From Streptosporangiaceae bacterium (GTDB lineage Bacteria; Actinomycetota; Actinomycetes; Streptosporangiales; Streptosporangiaceae), in NCBI GenBank assembly GCA_019239975.1, contig JAFAZE010000145.1, positions 29,395 through 93,394 on the forward strand: a stretch of 64,000 bases of DNA, written 5' to 3'. This document shows positions 8,764-16,181 of this stretch, one piece after another (position 1 is the stretch's first letter; every line of letters begins with the position of its first letter). Under the pieces are notes generated by a model. It saw nothing but the letters and a program-made list of their open reading frames with translations, made no database searches and was not told where the DNA came from. The translations under genes and the position numbers were made by a program.

Positions 8764-9141
8764 ATGACATCCGGCGACATGGTGCAGCCCGGTGCGCAGG
8801 CCGCGCGGTTCTACGGCTCCGCCCGTTCTGAGCCCGCCAACCTCGGGGACATCCTGGAACGGGTCCTTGACAAGGGGCTCGTCGTCGCGGGCGACATCCG
8901 GGTCAACCTGCTGGACATCGAGCTCCTCACGATCAAGCTCCGGCTCGTGATCGCGTCGCTCGACACGGCGCGCGAGGTCGGCATCAACTGGTGGGAAAGC
9001 GATCCGTGGCTCAGCGCCGAAGCCGCCGACAGGGCCGCGGCCCGTGACTCCGCTGGCCGTGAGCTGGAGGAGGAAAACCAGAGGCTTCAGGAACGGATCC
9101 GGGAACTCGAGTCGGGCCGGGCTGACCATGGCGGCGGATGA
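8764..9141 (+). CDS. gvpJ: Gas vesicle minor structural protein GvpJ (GvpA family)
   Basis: A 125-residue GvpA paralog. The core NLGDILERVLDKGLVVAGDI followed by VNLLDIELLTIKLRLVIASLDTA (residues 27-75) is clear. INWWESDPW after the core is typical of GvpJ rather than GvpA. The C-terminal 35 residues form a charged heptad-like helix (SAGRELEEENQRLQERIREL), a likely coiled coil. GvpJ is proposed to cap or nucleate the vesicle tips. It begins 1 bp after the gvpO stop, and the next gene starts inside its last codons. Confidence 0.86.
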   Translation: MTSGDMVQPGAQAARFYGSARSEPANLGDILERVLDKGLVVAGDIRVNLLDIELLTIKLRLVIASLDTAREVGINWWESDPWLSAEAADRAAARDSAGRELEEENQRLQERIRELESGRADHGGG

Positions 9142-9955
9142 GGGCCGGGGTGTCTGGCTTTACGCCGTCGCGGACCGCATCGCGGCGCCCGGCGTGGGCC
9201 TCATCCCGCAGGTCTTTCGCGGGCTGGCCGGAGTGGGCGGCGAGCCCGTGCGCGGCGTCGAGGCGGCCGGGCTGACCGCGGTCGTCGGGGGCGTTGACCT
9301 GGCCGAGTTCGGCGAGGCGGCGCTGCGGCGCAACCTGGAGGATCCCGCCTGGCTGGAGGAGACGGCACGGGCGCACCACCGCGTCATCGACGCGGCCGCC
9401 GCACTGGGATCGCTCCTTCCCGCGCGGCTCGCCACCGTCTACAGCAGCGAAGCCAGCATGGCCGCGGCGCTCGCGAGGCGCCGTGAGGATTTCCGCGCGG
9501 CACTGGAGCGGGTGCGGGCGCGCAGGGAGTGGGGGGTCAAGGCGTACGTGGCGCTTCCGGCTGAGCCGGGGCCGGCTGGGGCTTCCGGTCCCGCCGGGGC
9601 TTCCGGTCCCGCTGGGGCGGCCCGGTCGGGGGCGGCATACCTGCGGCGGCGGCGCGATCAGCTGTCGGCCCGGAGGGAACTTCGCCACGGCGCGATCGCG
9701 AGCGCCCAGGCCGTTCACTCGCGGCTGTCCCGGTACGCGGTCGAGACGCGACTGCACCCGCCGCAGTCAGCGCAGCTCACCGGGAAGCGGGCACAGATGC
9801 TGCTCAATGCCGCCTACCTGCTCGACGGCAGCCGTGAGGGTGACTTCGCGTCGACGGTGGCGACGCTGGCCACGGAGCATCCCGGCATCCGCCTCGAGCT
9901 CACGGGGCCGTGGCCGCCGTACTCGTTCGCCGCCGCGGAGGCCGAGGGCCAGTGA
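9128..9955 (+). CDS. gvpL: Gas vesicle protein GvpL (GvpL/GvpF family)
   Basis: A 275-residue protein from ATG 9128, which overlaps gvpJ by 14 bp. VWLYAVADRI opens the domain, AAALGSLLPARLATVY near residue 95 takes the place of the PLRFG signature, and LELTGPWPPYSF at the C-terminus is characteristic of GvpL. A small Ala-Ser-Gly-Pro tandem repeat (units around 9590-9620) forms a flexible linker in the middle. It is an accessory protein for vesicle assembly. The start is preferred over upstream options because it begins directly at the conserved domain. Confidence 0.86.
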   Translation: MAADEGRGVWLYAVADRIAAPGVGLIPQVFRGLAGVGGEPVRGVEAAGLTAVVGGVDLAEFGEAALRRNLEDPAWLEETARAHHRVIDAAAALGSLLPARLATVYSSEASMAAALARRREDFRAALERVRARREWGVKAYVALPAEPGPAGASGPAGASGPAGAARSGAAYLRRRRDQLSARRELRHGAIASAQAVHSRLSRYAVETRLHPPQSAQLTGKRAQMLLNAAYLLDGSREGDFASTVATLATEHPGIRLELTGPWPPYSFAAAEAEGQ

Positions 9956-11070
9956 GCGGACGGCCAGTGAGCGGACGGCGCGGGATGAACCGGGCACCAG
10001 CGCCTTCGCCGGCGACCGCCGGCCGGGTCATCCAGCCGCGCGCCGTCGATATTCCGCCGGAGCGGGTCGCCCTGGTGGACCTGCTGGACCGCGTGCTCGC
10101 CGGCGGGGTGGTGATATCCGGGGACATCACGCTGTCCATCGCGGACGTCGACCTGGTAACGGTGTCGCTCCGGGCGCTCGTCGCGTCGATCAGCGCCCTC
10201 GCCGCGCCCGACAGCGCGCCAGGCTCGGCGGGCAGCGCCCCCGGGGCGGCGGGCAGCGCGCCAGGCGCGGCGGACAGGCCGCCTGAGCCCGGGAGGAGGG
10301 AACCGTAGATGTCCGGCGAGTCGCCGGGACCCGCGCGGCGCTTGCGCGTCGACGCGGATCCGGAAACGGTCGAGCGGGGACTTGCGAGCCTTGTCCTGAC
10401 GCTTGTGGAGCTGCTGCGGCAGCTCATGGAACGCCAGGCGCTGCGGCGCCTGGATGAGGGGTCGCTCACCGACGAGCAGGCCGAAAAGGTGGGTTACACG
10501 CTGATGCGCCTTGACGAGCGGATGACCGAACTCACGGATCACTTCGGAATCGCGCGGGAGGAACTCAACATCGACCTGGGACCGCTCGGCCCGCTCCTGG
10601 GAGACCGGTAATTCGGATAACTCTCCCCCAGGTTCCTGGTGACCTTCCCCGGTTTCCTGCCGCCGCCGTTCGATGTCGGAGGCAACGCGCTCCTCGAACG
10701 GCTTGAGCTTGTCGTAAAGCTTTTCCGGCGGCACGGTCGAGCCCGGCTCACCGACAAGCCATGGCGCGGCGGCGACGGCGGTCTGCCACGCCGCCTCCTG
10801 AGGGTCGGTATCCAGGTTGGTATCCGCGGGCGCGGCGGGGGCCTGCGCCACCGGTTCCACCTTGTCCAGGTAGACGTTGACGTACTGACCCCGCCGCGCC
10901 TCGTGATACTCCAGCCGGGCCCGCCTGCCTTGCAACTGCTTCGCCCGCTCGCCGATCTGCTCACGGAACGTGGTGTATTCCTTGCCGTCACTGTCTTTGA
11001 CGACATAGCGAACGTTCCCGCCCCGGGTGTCCACGGCGCGGACCTCGTCAATGATTGCTTCGGCTTGCAT
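9814..11070 (-). CDS. OB-fold-like protein, 3' end undefined
   Basis: The reading frame from ATG 11070 encodes a plausible N-terminal domain: AIIDEVRAVDTRGGNVRYVV, then DGKEYTTFREQI, then RARLEYHEARRGQYVNVYLD. This looks like an OB-fold or similar small barrel found in actinobacterial hypothetical proteins. Residues 75-155 are Pro/Ala-rich and helical. Beyond about residue 155 (left of 10611) the frame simply runs antisense to gvpK, gvpS and the end of gvpL and is not protein-like. The true stop is missing, so either a frameshift or loss of the stop codon has occurred. Only 10612-11070 should be trusted. Confidence 0.35.
   Translation of the reverse strand: MQAEAIIDEVRAVDTRGGNVRYVVKDSDGKEYTTFREQIGERAKQLQGRRARLEYHEARRGQYVNVYLDKVEPVAQAPAAPADTNLDTDPQEAAWQTAVAAAPWLVGEPGSTVPPEKLYDKLKPFEERVASDIERRRQETGEGHQEPGGELSELPVSQERAERSQVDVEFLPRDSEVIREFGHPLVKAHQRVTHLFGLLVGERPLIQAPQRLAFHELPQQLHKRQDKARKSPLDRFRIRVDAQAPRGSRRLAGHLRFPPPGLRRPVRRAWRAARRPGGAARRAWRAVGRGEGADRRDERPERHRYQVDVRDGQRDVPGYHHPAGEHAVQQVHQGDPLRRNIDGARLDDPAGGRRRRRWCPVHPAPSAHWPSAHWPSASAAANEYGGHGPVSSRRMPGCSVASVATVDAKSPSRLPSSR
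9949..9978 (+). repeat. 15-bp tandem duplication spanning the gvpS start codon
   Basis: CCAGTGAGCGGACGG occurs twice in succession (9949-9963 and 9964-9978). It duplicates the gvpL stop/gvpS GTG start junction and adds five codons in frame. Confidence 0.9.
9952..10308 (+). CDS. gvpS: Gas vesicle GvpA-family protein GvpS
   Basis: The third GvpA paralog. The core VALVDLLDRVLAGGVVISGD then ITLSIADVDLVTVSLRALVASI is complete. It is followed by an Ala/Ser/Gly/Pro repeat tail (APGSAGSAPGAAGSAPGAA) and a short basic end. The GTG at 9952 overlaps the gvpL stop (GTGA), suggesting coupling. A second GTG at 9967 and ATG 9985 are alternatives created by a 15-bp tandem duplication. The protein is about 118 residues from the first start. 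GvpS is a minor vesicle protein in Streptomyces clusters. Confidence 0.8.
   Translation: MSGRPVSGRRGMNRAPAPSPATAGRVIQPRAVDIPPERVALVDLLDRVLAGGVVISGDITLSIADVDLVTVSLRALVASISALAAPDSAPGSAGSAPGAAGSAPGAADRPPEPGRREP
10309..10611 (+). CDS. gvpK: Gas vesicle protein GvpK
   Basis: A 100-residue protein with a typical GvpK core: LRVDADPETVERGLASLVLT, then LVELLRQLMERQALRRLDEGSL, DEQAEKVGYTLMRLDERM and FGIAREELNIDLGPLG. The ATG lies directly after the gvpS stop, preceded by GGGAGGAGGG inside gvpS. GvpK is an accessory protein required for vesicle formation. It ends the operon. The convergent minus-strand gene beyond it has no clear 3' end. Confidence 0.88.
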   Translation: MSGESPGPARRLRVDADPETVERGLASLVLTLVELLRQLMERQALRRLDEGSLTDEQAEKVGYTLMRLDERMTELTDHFGIAREELNIDLGPLGPLLGDR

Positions 11071-11133
11071 GGCTGGTCCGGGTCCGGGTAAAGCCCTGGT
11101 TTGCGTTCTGGGCCTTACTTTGGGATGGGGCTT

Positions 11134-11328
11134 TTACTCCTTCGCGGCGTCGCGGGTGATCTTGCCCATGTCCTTCGCCCGCTCACCGACCTGGCGCGCT
11201 GCGCCGCCAGCCCGCTCTTTCTGTCCCTTCATCTCGAGGTAAGGGTCGCCCGCCTCACGGCCTGCCTTGGCCTTGGCCCGGCCCTTACCCATACGGAACC
11301 TGTTCCGCAGTTTGTCGACGAAACCCAT
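11134..11328 (-). CDS. CsbD family stress protein
   Basis: A 64-residue, highly charged protein. Residues 15-60 contain KGRAKAKAGREAGDPYLEMK followed by GQKERAGGAARQVGERAKD, the Lys/Ala/Gly-rich helical repeat of CsbD proteins. CsbD is a sigma-B-controlled general stress protein in Bacillus. GAGGAGGCG lies just upstream of the ATG at 11328. On the minus strand GCAT and GGGAA separated by 14 bases, about 60 bp upstream, form a weak sigma-B-like match. The position beside a gas vesicle operon with a sigma-B-like promoter is consistent with a shared stress response. Confidence 0.8.
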   Translation of the reverse strand: MGFVDKLRNRFRMGKGRAKAKAGREAGDPYLEMKGQKERAGGAARQVGERAKDMGKITRDAAKE

Positions 11329-11352
11329 GGTGTCCGCCTCCTCTTGGGGCTG

Positions 11353-12165
11353 TTACCTGTGTCTACTTCCCCCATCCAGCCGAATATGCCTGCCGCAGCG
11401 GCCTGGTCGCGCCGGTAACGCGGTCTGCCGCTCGATGAGCGGGAGCAGGTGGTTGGGCTCACCGCCACAGCACACCATGATCCGCCCGGCAAGCGTGTCA
11501 TCGGCGAGGAAGTCCATCGCGGCGTCCGCTATGTCCGCGGGCGTGAGCACCGGAGGAAGGTCAGCCAGCTCAGCCGGTGTCATGCGCGCTCGTGACCGTC
11601 GGGAGGACGGGCTGTCCACCAGGCCTGGGCAGATGCAGTTGGCGCGCACGCCCATCGTGTCGCGCAGCGGCGCCAGGCAGGCGGTGAGCCGGATAACCCC
11701 GGCTTTGGCGGCCGCGTACTCGGGTTTGTCGTAGCTGGTCGTTCCCAGGGCGCCGACCGAGGCGATGTTGATGATCGCGCCGCCGCCGCCTCCGGCCATG
11801 GGGCCGAGCACGAGCTGGGTCGCGAGCATGACCGCCCGCAGGTTCAGGTCCAGGGTGTACTCCCATTTGGCCGGGCCCGCCTCCGGGAAGTACGGTCCCT
11901 CAACTCCCCCGGCGTTGTTGACCAGGACGCCCAGCCGCCCGGCCGCCCGGCACGCGGTGTCAACGGCTGCGCGGACATCGGCCCTGCTGGCGGCGTCCGC
12001 ACGGACGAACGATCCGCCGATCCGCGCGGCCGTTGCCTGGCCAGCGCTTTCGTCGAGATCGGCGACGACTACATGCATGCCCTCGGCCGCGAGCCGCTCC
12101 GCGATCCCTGCGCCTATTCCGTCCGCACCGCCCGTCACCAAAGCGGTCATTCCATCAAGGTTCAT
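11353..12165 (-). CDS. SDR family NAD(P)-dependent oxidoreductase
   Basis: 270 residues from ATG 12165. TALVTGGADGIGAGIAERLA gives the TGxxxGxG cofactor site near residue 8. VNNAGG follows near residue 83, IINIASVGALG holds the catalytic Ser, and YDKPEYAAAKAG supplies the Tyr-x-x-x-Lys pair. VVVADLDES points to an acidic residue after beta-2, so NAD is more likely than NADP. The last 25 residues (PARPGRCGRHIRLDGG) are an unusual Arg-rich tail. The frame stays open upstream to 12618, but that part is not protein-like. The substrate is unknown. Confidence 0.82.
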   Translation of the reverse strand: MNLDGMTALVTGGADGIGAGIAERLAAEGMHVVVADLDESAGQATAARIGGSFVRADAASRADVRAAVDTACRAAGRLGVLVNNAGGVEGPYFPEAGPAKWEYTLDLNLRAVMLATQLVLGPMAGGGGGAIINIASVGALGTTSYDKPEYAAAKAGVIRLTACLAPLRDTMGVRANCICPGLVDSPSSRRSRARMTPAELADLPPVLTPADIADAAMDFLADDTLAGRIMVCCGGEPNHLLPLIERQTALPARPGRCGRHIRLDGGSRHR

Positions 12166-12240
12166 GCCCGCATTGTCTGTCCAGCCACTGACAATTTTCC
12201 TGTGCGGCCAGCGCAACGGGTGCGCGACACATATGTATAT

Positions 12241-12274
12241 GTAGGGGTCCCGCATCTGTAGGGGTCCCGCATCT
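12241..12274 (+). repeat. 17-bp tandem duplication in intergenic region
   Basis: GTAGGGGTCCCGCATCT occurs twice in succession. It lies in the 400-bp gap between the divergent SDR and LCP genes, next to an A/T-rich palindromic patch (ACATATGTATATGT, 12229-12242). No gene is seen in this gap (12166-12565). The repeat might hold duplicated operator sites for the SDR promoter. Confidence 0.85.
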
Positions 12275-12565
12275 GGGCTGGTTATGTTGGCGGCAAGCCG
12301 AACTACGCGTGCGCGGCCCCAGATCATCCCGGGTCCCGGGCACGGGCCGCGCTTCTTGTGGACCCGGTCAGCGGGCCGCCGGAAGACGGTCGGCCGCCAG
12401 CTCGCCGCGGCGGAGGCGGAGAAGGTGCGCCGCGAGCTGGCCCGGCGTTCGCGGGGGCCGCTGGGCTGCTGGCCGACCTGGCCGGGGTACGGACATGAGT
12501 AAACGAGCCTGTTAGACGTCTTCCGCCCGGTAGTCTTCGGGGGCAGTTGACACGGAGGGTCGCGG

Positions 12566-14299
12566 ATGCTGGGCGTTAAGGCGCTGGCGGGGAAGGCCCT
12601 ATACGGGCTGGCATGCATCGTCGCTGCGGTCGTCTTGGTCGTGAGCGGCGTGGCGTACTACGGGAAGAAGGCGGTCAATAGCCTCGGCACGTCCCCCAAC
12701 CTGTCCGGCGGACCCTCCACCGGCCCGATGAACATCCTGATCATCGGCCTGGAGTCGCGGACCTACTGGGACGGGACATCGGTTGACCACCACATCGCTA
12801 CCATCACGCACATTGGGACAGCCGCCGACGGCAACGGCGGGAACGCTGCCAACACGCTGATCCTGCTGCACATCTTCGCCGACGGGCGGAAGGCGGTGGG
12901 TTTCTCCATCCCCCGGGACGCCTACGTGCCGATGGCCGGGACGATGGGCTTCGGCGCCAGCCCGAGCAAGATCGACAACGCCTACGGCTATGCCATGGCG
13001 CAGCAGATAACCAATGACCTGACGGCGCACCCTAGCTGGTCCTCCGCGCAGCGAAACCTGGACGGCAACTACGCCGGCCAGAATGCCGAGATCCAGACCG
13101 TCCAAGCGCTGACGGGGGTCACGATCAACAAGTTCGTCGAACTCAACCTCGTCGGCTACTACAACATGGCCAAGGTGTTCGGCGGCATAGAGGCGTGCGT
13201 CTTCCCGTGGCCGGGCGGCAATACGCCGAGCGGATACCTCGCGAAGGACGCGAACCTTAGCGACCCCGTCGTGGGAGGCACCACTGGCGGGTACGGGTCG
13301 GGGTCAGAGGTGGTGCCGGGCATCCAGCACCTGCCGCCGGAGCAGGCCCTGGCCTTCGTCCGCAACAGGCACACCGTGCCGGGCGGCGACACCGGCCGCA
13401 CCTACCGCCAGCAGGCCGTGATCGACTACGTGCTGAACAACCTGAAGACGGGCGGCGTCCTGTCCGACATCAGCAAGCTGAACTCGCTGCTGAGCAGCGC
13501 CAAGGAGTACGTGCAGCTCCCCCGGAACTGGGACCTGGTCCAGTTCGGCGGCGAGATCAGCGGCCTGACCCCGTCGAAAATCGCTCTCACTACGCTCCCC
13601 ACCACTGGGTCGGAGACCGCCCCCAACGGCGTCGGGGCAGTGTCCACGGTCGACATCCCCGCGATCCGGCGGATCGTGCAGCGGGCATTCTCGGCCCCGC
13701 CGGAGGCCGGCATCACCAAGCCGTCCAGTTCCGCCAAGGGCAGCACCTCCGGCACTAGCGGTAACTCCGTCAGGAGCGACACCTCGTCCGCGACAAAGGC
13801 GCCCGCCAAGCCGGCCCCGACGGCGCTGCCCGCGGCCAAGGTCACCGTGGACGTGATCAACAACGGCGCCCCGGCCGGCACGGCGCGTAACGTGCTGACG
13901 GCCCTCGCGGCTAGGGGGTACACGGCCGGCACCGCCGGGAACCCGCCGGCCGGCACCCCCGCCCAGTCGCTGACCACGGTCAGCTACGGGGCCGGCGCGG
14001 CGGTCAACGCGGCGGCCATCGCGAAGTACTTCGGCCCCGGCATCACCGTGACTGCCAGCAGTTCCCTGACGGCCGACCACGTGGTGGTCACCCTGGGCGT
14101 GGCGACCCAGGCGGTGCCCGCGTCGCTCGTCGGTCGCGCCCCCACGTCGCAGTCCTCCGGCAGCGGCTCAGCCAGCAGTGGCTCCGCGAGTAGCCGCTCA
14201 GCCAGCAGCACCTCAGGCGCTGCCCACGCCCTTACGCCGCAGGAGAAGCAGTGGGCAGCGGAGGCGAAGGCCAAGTACGGCATCCCCTGCGTCTACTGA
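12566..14299 (+). CDS. LytR-CpsA-Psr family protein with LytR_C domain
   Basis: 577 residues. A single N-terminal membrane helix (about residues 10-30) anchors the protein with its bulk outside. The LCP domain (residues 52-300) shows MNILIIGLESR, DTL-like NTLILLHIFADGRKAVGFSIPRD with the conserved Arg/Asp pair, KIDNAYGYA, and FVRNRHTVPGGDTGRTYRQQ. A LytR_C domain (about residues 425-505, VTVDVINNGAPAGTARNVLTAL) and a Ser-rich repeat tail follow. LCP proteins transfer undecaprenyl-linked glycopolymers onto peptidoglycan. The start ATG 12566 has GGAGGG upstream. A GC-rich imperfect hairpin at 14303-14323 may act in termination. Confidence 0.88.
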   Translation: MLGVKALAGKALYGLACIVAAVVLVVSGVAYYGKKAVNSLGTSPNLSGGPSTGPMNILIIGLESRTYWDGTSVDHHIATITHIGTAADGNGGNAANTLILLHIFADGRKAVGFSIPRDAYVPMAGTMGFGASPSKIDNAYGYAMAQQITNDLTAHPSWSSAQRNLDGNYAGQNAEIQTVQALTGVTINKFVELNLVGYYNMAKVFGGIEACVFPWPGGNTPSGYLAKDANLSDPVVGGTTGGYGSGSEVVPGIQHLPPEQALAFVRNRHTVPGGDTGRTYRQQAVIDYVLNNLKTGGVLSDISKLNSLLSSAKEYVQLPRNWDLVQFGGEISGLTPSKIALTTLPTTGSETAPNGVGAVSTVDIPAIRRIVQRAFSAPPEAGITKPSSSAKGSTSGTSGNSVRSDTSSATKAPAKPAPTALPAAKVTVDVINNGAPAGTARNVLTALAARGYTAGTAGNPPAGTPAQSLTTVSYGAGAAVNAAAIAKYFGPGITVTASSSLTADHVVVTLGVATQAVPASLVGRAPTSQSSGSGSASSGSASSRSASSTSGAAHALTPQEKQWAAEAKAKYGIPCVY

Positions 14300-14472
14300 G
14301 TAACCCTGGTCGGGTGGACCGGGGAAATCGCACCCTTGCGCCGCGCCGAGGCCAGCAGCCAGTGGACAGCCATCCGCAGTTTCCGGCCCTGACCAGCCCT
14401 GCGCAGCGGCTGATCGTCGCCCGCGGTCCACGCCGCCCGCTGGGCCGCGATCCGCGATCTCACCCTCAAGAT

Positions 14473-14492
14473 AGTTAAGCATCCACTTGACT
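14473..14492 (+). promoter_or_regulatory. Probable ArsR-family operator
   Basis: AGTTAAG at 14473-14479 and CTTGACT at 14486-14492 form an inverted repeat (6 of 7 matching) with a 6-bp spacer, 30 bp upstream of the ArsR-type gene. TTGACT inside it could be the -35 element, so binding would block transcription. Autoregulation of this kind is usual for the family. Confidence 0.5.
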
Positions 14493-14522
14493 GTAGTTTT
14501 AGCGGCGGCAATACTTAAGAAC

Positions 14523-14867
14523 ATGATTAACCAAGGCGCGGACCTGGACCGGGCCTTCCACGCCCTGGCGGACCCGTCCCGCAGGCTGATTGTCGAGCGA
14601 CTTGCCCGCGGCCCCGCGTCGGTGAGCGAGCTGGCACGACCCCTTACCATGTCCTTGCCCGCGGTGATGCAGCACCTGCAGGTGCTGGAGGCGTGCTCGC
14701 TCGTCGCTTCGGAAAAAGCCGGCCGTGTCCGCACCTGCCGCATCGAGCCGGAAATGCTGCGGCGGGTGGAGCAGTGGGTTGCCCGCCAGCGGACCACCTG
14801 GGAGCGGCGGCTTGACCGGCTCGGCGACTACCTGGCCGAAGACCAGCAAGAAGGGATCCAGCGATGA
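14523..14867 (+). CDS. ArsR-family winged-helix regulator
   Basis: 114 residues from ATG 14523. DRAFHALADPSRRLIVERLA followed by VSELARPLTMSLPAVMQHLQVLE is the ArsR winged-helix DNA-binding core. The metal-binding ELxVCDL motif is absent, as is typical for members paired with AHSA1/SRPBCC genes. The gene overlaps the next one by 4 bp (ATGA). It probably represses this three-gene operon through the inverted repeat upstream. Confidence 0.85.
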   Translation: MINQGADLDRAFHALADPSRRLIVERLARGPASVSELARPLTMSLPAVMQHLQVLEACSLVASEKAGRVRTCRIEPEMLRRVEQWVARQRTTWERRLDRLGDYLAEDQQEGIQR

Positions 14868-15322
14868 GTGACCACTGCGTGGCCCATGCCACGTTCAGTC
14901 TCGAACGCACCTACAGCGCGGCGCCTGCCCGCGTGTTCGCCGCGTGGGCCGAGCCCGCAGCGAAGGCTCGATGGTTCGCCGGGCCTGACTCCGGCCACCG
15001 GCTCGATTTCCGGGTCGGCGGCCGCGAGGTCGCCCAGGGAGCCAACAGCGACGGTGACCTGCTGACCTTCGAGTCGGCCTACCACGACATCGTTCCCTCA
15101 GCCCGGATCGTCTACAGCTCCACGCTTTCGGTCCGCGACAAGGTCGCCACCGTGTCGGTCACCACGGTGGAGTTCTCTCCTGCCGGGGACGGCACCCGGC
15201 TGCTCCTGACCGAGCAGGGCACCTACCTCGACGGCCTGGAAGATCCGAGCTGGCGCGAGCAGGGAACCAGCCAGCAGCTCGACGCTCTGGACACCGAACT
15301 GAAAGAGAGCGGTACACGTTGA
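14864..15322 (+). CDS. SRPBCC/AHSA1-domain protein
   Basis: 152 residues. LERTYSAAPARVFAAWAEPA and KARWFAGPD at the start, FRVGGREV, then LLLTEQGTYLDG, and WREQGTSQQLDALDTEL at the end are the signature of AHSA1-like SRPBCC proteins. These carry a hydrophobic cavity; the ligand is unknown. It forms an operon with the ArsR regulator upstream (4-bp overlap) and with the SnoaL-like gene downstream (TGATG overlap). This trio recurs in actinobacteria. Confidence 0.85.
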   Translation: MSDHCVAHATFSLERTYSAAPARVFAAWAEPAAKARWFAGPDSGHRLDFRVGGREVAQGANSDGDLLTFESAYHDIVPSARIVYSSTLSVRDKVATVSVTTVEFSPAGDGTRLLLTEQGTYLDGLEDPSWREQGTSQQLDALDTELKESGTR

Positions 15323-15780
15323 TGAGCACCCCGGTCAGCCAGCCCGAGCTTGAGATCCGCGCCCTCATCGAGGCCTGGACGCAAGCGCTGCGCGCTAAGG
15401 ACGTAGCCGGGCGCACCGCGCACTACGCCGATGACGTCCTGATATTCGATGTCATCAACCCGGTACAGCACGCCGGCCTGGACGCGCTCAGGCAGAGACT
15501 GGCCCAGTGGTTCGCCACATTCGACGGCCCGATCGACTGTCAAGTGCTCGGCCTGCAGATCACAGCAGACCAGCACGTCGCTTTCTGCCACTCCCTTCAG
15601 CGATTCCGTGGCTCCCTGGCCAACGGCGGGATGCTGGACATGCTGGTCCGCTACACCACCTGCCTTCGCAAGACCAGCGATCGCTGGGCTGTCACCCACG
15701 AGCACGCATCCACCCCCTTCGACCCCGCGACCGGCCTCGCGTCTGTAGCCACGCCACCCAGCACAGCCGGACGGTCGTGA
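15322..15780 (+). CDS. SnoaL-like/NTF2-fold protein (YybH type)
   Basis: 152 residues from ATG 15322, whose first base is the last base of the previous stop. IRALIEAWTQALRAKDVAGR then HYADDVLIFD is the classical NTF2-like opening. MLDMLVRYTTCLRKTSDRWAVTHEH is the closing strand pair. Such proteins are small-molecule-binding or ketosteroid-isomerase-like enzymes; the substrate is unknown. Its place in the operon suggests a shared role with the SRPBCC protein. Confidence 0.82.
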   Translation: MSTPVSQPELEIRALIEAWTQALRAKDVAGRTAHYADDVLIFDVINPVQHAGLDALRQRLAQWFATFDGPIDCQVLGLQITADQHVAFCHSLQRFRGSLANGGMLDMLVRYTTCLRKTSDRWAVTHEHASTPFDPATGLASVATPPSTAGRS

Positions 15781-15904
15781 TCACCCGCCACACGCCCACG
15801 CGCACTGCAGGTGGCCTGTCCCCGCCCATGCAGCGGGCGGCGGCGGTGATCTGCGTGCGGGTTCGGCTGAACTCGCGGGCGACTCAAACTAAGGTCTCAA
15901 GTCA

Positions 15905-16174
15905 CTATGCGCAACTTGCGGGTGGCGGCATGATCGCGACTTCGCACCCGTGCTCGTATCGCCGGATGACCGTGCTCTGCCTGCCGGTCACGACGGTCAC
16001 GACCTGGGGCGGGCCGGCGTAGCTCCGCAACCGGGCGTCGTCCAGGGCCTCCAGCAGCGATCGGAGCGTATACGGGTAGGTCCTGTACACCGTGCCGAGC
16101 CTGCTTCCCGTGCCGACGTCCCGCACGGCGTAGGACTTGCTGGCCGTGCTGTCATCCCTTGTCCCCGCGCGCAT
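15905..16174 (-). CDS. Small protein of unknown function, downstream of prcB
   Basis: 89 residues from ATG 16174, 7 bp after the prcB stop and on the same strand, so probably cotranscribed. It has a plausible folded segment: VGTGSRLGTVYRTYPYTLRS, then LLEALDDARLRSYAGPPQVV and VIRRYEHGCEVA. I do not recognise a family. There is no signal peptide and there are no membrane segments. The single Cys-Glu pair near the end and Pro-rich C-terminus are unremarkable. The composition is less biased than a random GC-rich frame, which supports a real gene. Confidence 0.55.
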   Translation of the reverse strand: MRAGTRDDSTASKSYAVRDVGTGSRLGTVYRTYPYTLRSLLEALDDARLRSYAGPPQVVTVVTGRQSTVIRRYEHGCEVAIMPPPASCA

Positions 16175-16181
16175 TGCACGA

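Noticed and set aside
9590..9625. Possible frameshift in gvpL at the Ala-Ser-Gly-Pro repeat
   Set aside because: The frame stays open and the conserved C-terminus follows in the same frame; it is a linker repeat.
12284..12515. Small plus-strand frames upstream of the LCP gene
   Set aside because: Short, Arg-rich and without a recognisable domain or ribosome site.
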